Part shown: in pieces, positions 60,909 through 64,000 of the stretch
How the letters are laid out: every line of letters starts with the position of its first letter
Position numbering within the stretch: the stretch's first letter is position 1
From: Lacrimispora sinapis
Lineage (GTDB): Bacteria; Bacillota; Clostridia; Lachnospirales; Lachnospiraceae
Length of the DNA: 64,000 nucleotides
NCBI RefSeq assembly: GCF_043633585.1
Contig: NZ_CP141832.1
Location: forward strand, 2,108,001 to 2,172,000
Reading direction: 5' to 3'
Position numbers and translations under genes: made by a program
Notes under the pieces: model-generated
What the model saw: only the letters and a program-made list of their open reading frames with translations
Told to the model about the DNA's origin: nothing
Databases searched by the model: none

Positions 60909-61778
60909 TTATAATCCGGTTACCGAGTTCGGTATGGTAAACTCTACTGCACCCATATAACCAGGTGCGACTTCATATTCGTCAAATACAATCACAATTT
61001 CCCCTTTATCATTAAAGTAATAACTTTCATCACCTTTTATTCCGGTAAAACCATCTTCGTCATGTTCCTGTGAGTGATAAAAATAGATTTTTGAATCATC
61101 AGAAGCCATCTGTTCTTTCATCTGCTTTTTAATATTTTCTCCGATTCCATTCAGTACATCTTCTTTTCCTCGAAACAGATCTTTCAGTGTGACAACATTC
61201 CCCGTAGACTTATCTATGGTAAATATCTTCACATACTCCGCACCGCTGGCCATGATAACGGTCGTATTGATCCGCAAAGACAAATACTTTTTATTATCCG
61301 TTACCACTTCGTATCCGGAAGTCACAGAATAGTGCCCCTTGCCTGCCAGATTTTCTGTAACCTGTTTTTCATATTCTCTTATGAGCTGGTTTGCATATTC
61401 TTCAATGGAATGATTGACCTTGTAATTGTCATTGTTGTCAATGGAAACCTTAGGTATGTCAATTTTAGCTTCATAATTCTCATTCATATCCTCAAAAGTA
61501 CGGAATGTCACAACTTTGGCAATTGCGCCAAGAACCGGAATCCCTTCCATAGCATTGGCCGTAACAGGGCTTGCATTTGCCATAATTGTAATAAGTGCAG
61601 CAGCGGCGGCGGCTGACACGGCTGAACGTTTGGTAATTTTAATCATTTGTATCTTTTTCTTTTCTCTTTTTCCTTTGTCTATTCCATCTATCACGGCGTT
61701 CCGGGCAGCCTGGGGTACCGGAATAGTTTCATAGCTGTCTTTCATTTTTAAAAGCTTATCTTTGTCACTGTATTCCAT
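60909..61778 (-). CDS. RsiV-like anti-sigma factor (DUF3298)
   Basis: 289 aa. Cytoplasmic N-terminal anti-sigma region (1-50), one membrane helix (SAVSAAAAAALITIMANAS, about 52-70) and an extracellular DUF3298/DUF4163 domain with YFNDKGEIVIVFDEYEVAPGYMG near the end. In Bacillus RsiV binds lysozyme and is then cleaved, freeing SigV. Start at 61778 follows AAAGGAG. Lies 25 bp downstream of its sigma gene. Confidence 0.9.
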   Translation of the reverse strand: MEYSDKDKLLKMKDSYETIPVPQAARNAVIDGIDKGKREKKKIQMIKITKRSAVSAAAAAALITIMANASPVTANAMEGIPVLGAIAKVVTFRTFEDMNENYEAKIDIPKVSIDNNDNYKVNHSIEEYANQLIREYEKQVTENLAGKGHYSVTSGYEVVTDNKKYLSLRINTTVIMASGAEYVKIFTIDKSTGNVVTLKDLFRGKEDVLNGIGENIKKQMKEQMASDDSKIYFYHSQEHDEDGFTGIKGDESYYFNDKGEIVIVFDEYEVAPGYMGAVEFTIPNSVTGL

Positions 61779-61803
61779 AATCACGGCTCCTTTCTTAGGT
61801 AAA

Positions 61804-62274
61804 TTACGGTTCCAATGCTATTTTTAGTTTTTTAAGTGCACGGTAAAGCCTGCTTTTTACGGTACTGACATTCATATCCATTACTTCTGCAATCTCTTCG
61901 AGCTTCCACTCTTCCAAATATTTTAGCATGACAATGGTCCGGTCTTTTTCTTCCAGGACTGTTAAAAGTTCTAACGGATCATCTTCCCGGTATTGGTCTT
62001 CATGAGGAGCTTCTACGTCCAGAAGGCTTACCTCTATCCGCTTTCTATTTCTGAGAAAATCAATGGCTGTATGTATCACGATTCGGTAAATCCAGGTTGA
62101 TAGAAAACTTCTCTCCCTTACTTTATCCAACTCTTTGATTGCCCGATATGCACTTTCCTGGACAATATCCAGGGCATCCTGCTCATTCTTTACATAGCTG
62201 TAGGCAAGCCTGTAATACTTCTCATAATTGGTTATGAGTAAGTTCTCTGCTTCCGCTTCAATCTTTTGTTTCAT
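61804..62274 (-). CDS. ECF sigma factor, SigV-like
   Basis: 156 aa: region 2 YRLAYSYVKNEQDALDIVQESAYRAIKEL and region 4 LEEIAEVMDMNVSTVKSRLYRALKKL, no region 3, as in ECF factors. With the RsiV-like gene it forms a cell-envelope stress unit; no OatA or Dlt genes are in the window. Autoregulated by the promoter at 62302. Confidence 0.93.
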   Translation of the reverse strand: MKQKIEAEAENLLITNYEKYYRLAYSYVKNEQDALDIVQESAYRAIKELDKVRERSFLSTWIYRIVIHTAIDFLRNRKRIEVSLLDVEAPHEDQYREDDPLELLTVLEEKDRTIVMLKYLEEWKLEEIAEVMDMNVSTVKSRLYRALKKLKIALEP

Positions 62275-62301
62275 CTCTTCCTCCTCTCCAGGTTCTACTT
62301 A

Positions 62302-62330
62302 TTAGACGTTATAAATCTAAAAAAGTTTCA
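62302..62330 (-). promoter_or_regulatory. ECF-type autoregulatory promoter
   Basis: TGAAAC (62325-62330), 16 bp, CGTCTAA (62302-62308) on the minus strand, the classical ECF layout, 28 bp before the sigma gene. Confidence 0.85.
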
Positions 62331-62339
62331 ATAATTATA

Positions 62340-62370
62340 TAAAAAAGGAAAGACTCCACAGAGCCTTTCC
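62340..62370 (-). terminator. terminator after sigE
   Basis: GGAAAG and CTTTCC arms with inner GCTC/GAGT, followed by six T on the minus strand; separates sigE from the ECF promoter. Confidence 0.82.
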
Positions 62371-62415
62371 CAAATTCATTACGCCTCTTTGCTACACCCT
62401 TATGATACTACATTC

Positions 62416-63156
62416 TTATTCAAAACGGACAATTTCTTTTTTCAGCCGCTTCATGATTTTTTTCTCCAGCCTTGAAATATAGGACTGGGAGATGCCAAGT
62501 AAATCAGCCACCTCTTTCTGCGTCATTTCTTCTCCCTCTTCATCCGTCAGACCGAACCGCAGTTCCACAATCTTGCGTTCTCTTGGACTTAAACGGCTGA
62601 TGGCCGTATTCAGCAGATTCCGCTCCACTTCTGTTTCCAGATCCTTATAAATAACATCTTCGTCCGTTCCAAGGATATCGGAAAGCAGAAGTTCATTGCC
62701 ATCCCAGTCAACGTTTAGAGGTTCATCAATGGAAACTTCCATCTTGGTTTTATTGTTCCGGCGCAGATACATCAGGATTTCATTTTCAATGCAGCGGGAG
62801 GCATAGGTGGCCAGTTTAATATTTTTGGATGGATTAAAGGTATTGATGGCCTTGATCAGTCCGATGGTACCTATGGAAATCAGATCCTCCACACCAACGC
62901 TGGTATTATCGAATTTTTTTGCTATGTATACAACAAGACGGAGATTGTGCTCGATCAATTCTGATTTTGCCTTTTGATCATCGTCTCCGCCAAGAAGTGC
63001 AATGATCTGCGCCTCTTTTTCATTGTCCAGGGGCGCTGGCAGGATATCGGCTCCTCCGATGTAATGGATCTCCCCCTGAGACGGCATCACAAGCGTCCTG
63101 AACGTAGGAATTGCCTTAAACTGGAAACGGTTTGGTACGGAAACTTTTATTATCAT
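62416..63156 (-). CDS. sigE: RNA polymerase sporulation sigma factor SigE (pro-form)
   Basis: 246 aa early mother-cell sigma. An N-terminal pro-region (about 1-30) precedes region 2 (EDLISIGTIGLIKAINTFNPSKNIKLATYASRCIENEILMYLRR over 93-136) and region 4 with TQKEVADLLGISQSYISRLEKKIM. Activated by cleavage through SpoIIGA, encoded 29 bp upstream. Confidence 0.98.
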   Translation of the reverse strand: MIIKVSVPNRFQFKAIPTFRTLVMPSQGEIHYIGGADILPAPLDNEKEAQIIALLGGDDDQKAKSELIEHNLRLVVYIAKKFDNTSVGVEDLISIGTIGLIKAINTFNPSKNIKLATYASRCIENEILMYLRRNNKTKMEVSIDEPLNVDWDGNELLLSDILGTDEDVIYKDLETEVERNLLNTAISRLSPRERKIVELRFGLTDEEGEEMTQKEVADLLGISQSYISRLEKKIMKRLKKEIVRFE

Positions 63157-63185
63157 GTCGATACTCTCTCCTTTACATCAAACAT

Positions 63186-64000
63186 TTACTCATCGTGCAA
63201 CAGCATCTGGTATTCACCATTTACGGATAACGTCTTTTTATAGACAGCCACCAGAGGCTTTATAATTACTTTTACTTCATCTCCCTGACGCACTTCCATT
63301 TCGTCTAGAAAAATACCGGGCAACACTCCGCTGCTTTTCCCAACACTTCCAAAGGGAATATAAATAACCTCTGTCACTGTTTCGCAGATCTCCCGAACAG
63401 CTTCGTAGGTCACCACATGGACGGGCCGGCGGCTTATGGGTTCATACAGCCGGTTTCCCGTATCAAGAAGAGCTGTCACTTTTTTTTCCTTTCCCCTGTA
63501 ACGCATGGTGACTTCAAAAAAATTGCTCCTTTCTTTCCATAGTCCCGGAATCCACCAAAGCAAATACCGAATCCCAAAGTAAGCGCCTGCCGCAAGAAAA
63601 ATCAACCGGTAAAGAGGGAGAGCTTTTCTGCCATTTCCCCTAAGAATCTGTTCTATATAATAGCCGGCCTTCGTATGTTGATATAGGATATTCATTATTC
63701 CGGCCACCACGGCCGCGGCCAGAAAAAGTGCTCCTACTGCTTTGCATATTTCCTTTGGTTTTTTCACATCAAAGGCCGTCATTACCATCAGGGTGCTGAT
63801 GACTAAATAGGTAATTATCATCTCAAGCCATAAGGGCAATATCGGAAAAGCGGCGGCAAATACGGCCCATGCCGCCCCTAAAAATGCCCCAAGAATCATT
63901 CTCCACCTAATAAAACGGTATTTCATGCCCCGCCTTACAATGGATAATACCAATAAATCCATGGTAAAATTAATCAAGAACAACACATCTATGTACAGGT
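63186..64000 (-). CDS. spoIIGA: sigma-E processing peptidase SpoIIGA, 5' end beyond window
   Basis: Membrane aspartic protease that cleaves pro-SigE after the SpoIIR signal. Five N-terminal membrane helices, then a cytoplasmic protease domain with the catalytic motif LLDTGNRLYEPIS and IPFGSVGKSSGVLPG. The reading frame stays open through base 64000 with L-Y-I-D-V before LFLINF, matching the family start (M...YIDVLFLINF), so the GTG at 63986 is not the start and a few codons are missing. Confidence 0.96.
   Translation of the reverse strand, partial: LYIDVLFLINFTMDLLVLSIVRRGMKYRFIRWRMILGAFLGAAWAVFAAAFPILPLWLEMIITYLVISTLMVMTAFDVKKPKEICKAVGALFLAAAVVAGIMNILYQHTKAGYYIEQILRGNGRKALPLYRLIFLAAGAYFGIRYLLWWIPGLWKERSNFFEVTMRYRGKEKKVTALLDTGNRLYEPISRRPVHVVTYEAVREICETVTEVIYIPFGSVGKSSGVLPGIFLDEMEVRQGDEVKVIIKPLVAVYKKTLSVNGEYQMLLHDE

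Noticed and set aside
63186..63986. Complete spoIIGA starting at GTG 63986
   Set aside because: The frame continues to the window end and encodes the conserved Y-I-D-V before LFLINF.
1..64000. CRISPR arrays, rRNA genes and transposons
   Set aside because: No regularly spaced repeats, rRNA cores or transposase-like frames were recognised anywhere in the window.

Overview
This 64 kb window reads as core chromosome of an anaerobic, endospore-forming member of the Clostridia, most likely Lachnospiraceae (Lacrimispora/Enterocloster-like; this assignment is inferred from protein style and gene order, not from a search). Direct support: sporulation factors SigE, SpoIIGA and SigG, the YlmC/YmxH sporulation protein, an oxygen-independent class III ribonucleotide reductase (nrdD/nrdG), a PPi-type phosphofructokinase, MetNIQ, PepV, RsiV/ECF, and strong AGGAGG ribosome sites with TTGACA/TATAAT promoters throughout. 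No rRNA, CRISPR array, transposase or prophage block was seen; one phage-type holin stands alone.

Layout. 1-9 kb: ruvA-ruvB-zapA and a U32 peptidase (cut by the window start), an exonuclease-like gene, AraC regulator, cold-shock gene, Hsp33 with a methyltransferase, and a SEC-C protein. 9-13 kb: two head-to-head subtilisin-family paralogues whose catalytic serine is glycine in both, with matched sporulation-type promoters between them, then MscL overlapping tail-to-tail. 13-24 kb: SDR, LysR and ketopantoate-reductase-like genes, GntR-TauE-DUF1634, a rubredoxin-like gene behind a PerR-like box, small redox proteins, PPi-PFK and a PAS-GGDEF protein. 25.3-26.2 kb: five tRNA genes, including two identical tRNA-Leu(AAG) genes in opposite orientation. 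26.4-27.5 kb: two Cys/Asn-rich paralogous microproteins and a Pro-rich protein, each behind a SigK-like promoter. 28-33.6 kb: infC-rpmI-rplT with an L20-type leader and an AUU start, DUF1540, thrS with a T-box, ilvE. 33.6-42 kb: two MATE transporters, a fucO-like dehydrogenase with Rex-like and other palindromic operators, a TetR regulator, nrdG/nrdD with NrdR-type boxes, a flavoprotein. 42-54 kb: SNF2 helicase, argS, efp, aroQ, yqeG, nrdR, ylmC, two membrane proteins, metNIQ. 54-64 kb: pepV, yqeY, prfC, coaBC, coaX, sigG, the SigV-RsiV-like pair, sigE and spoIIGA (cut by the window end).

The most striking item is a 31-codon leader ORF rich in Met (8) and Cys (4) between a strong promoter and an intrinsic terminator in front of metNIQ, where Firmicutes normally carry an S-box or a Met T-box. 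It suggests ribosome-mediated attenuation of methionine uptake. Second is the pair of predicted subtilisin pseudoproteases, which recall the CspC/CspA pseudoproteases of Clostridioides difficile germination. Third is the putative late-sporulation microprotein cluster.
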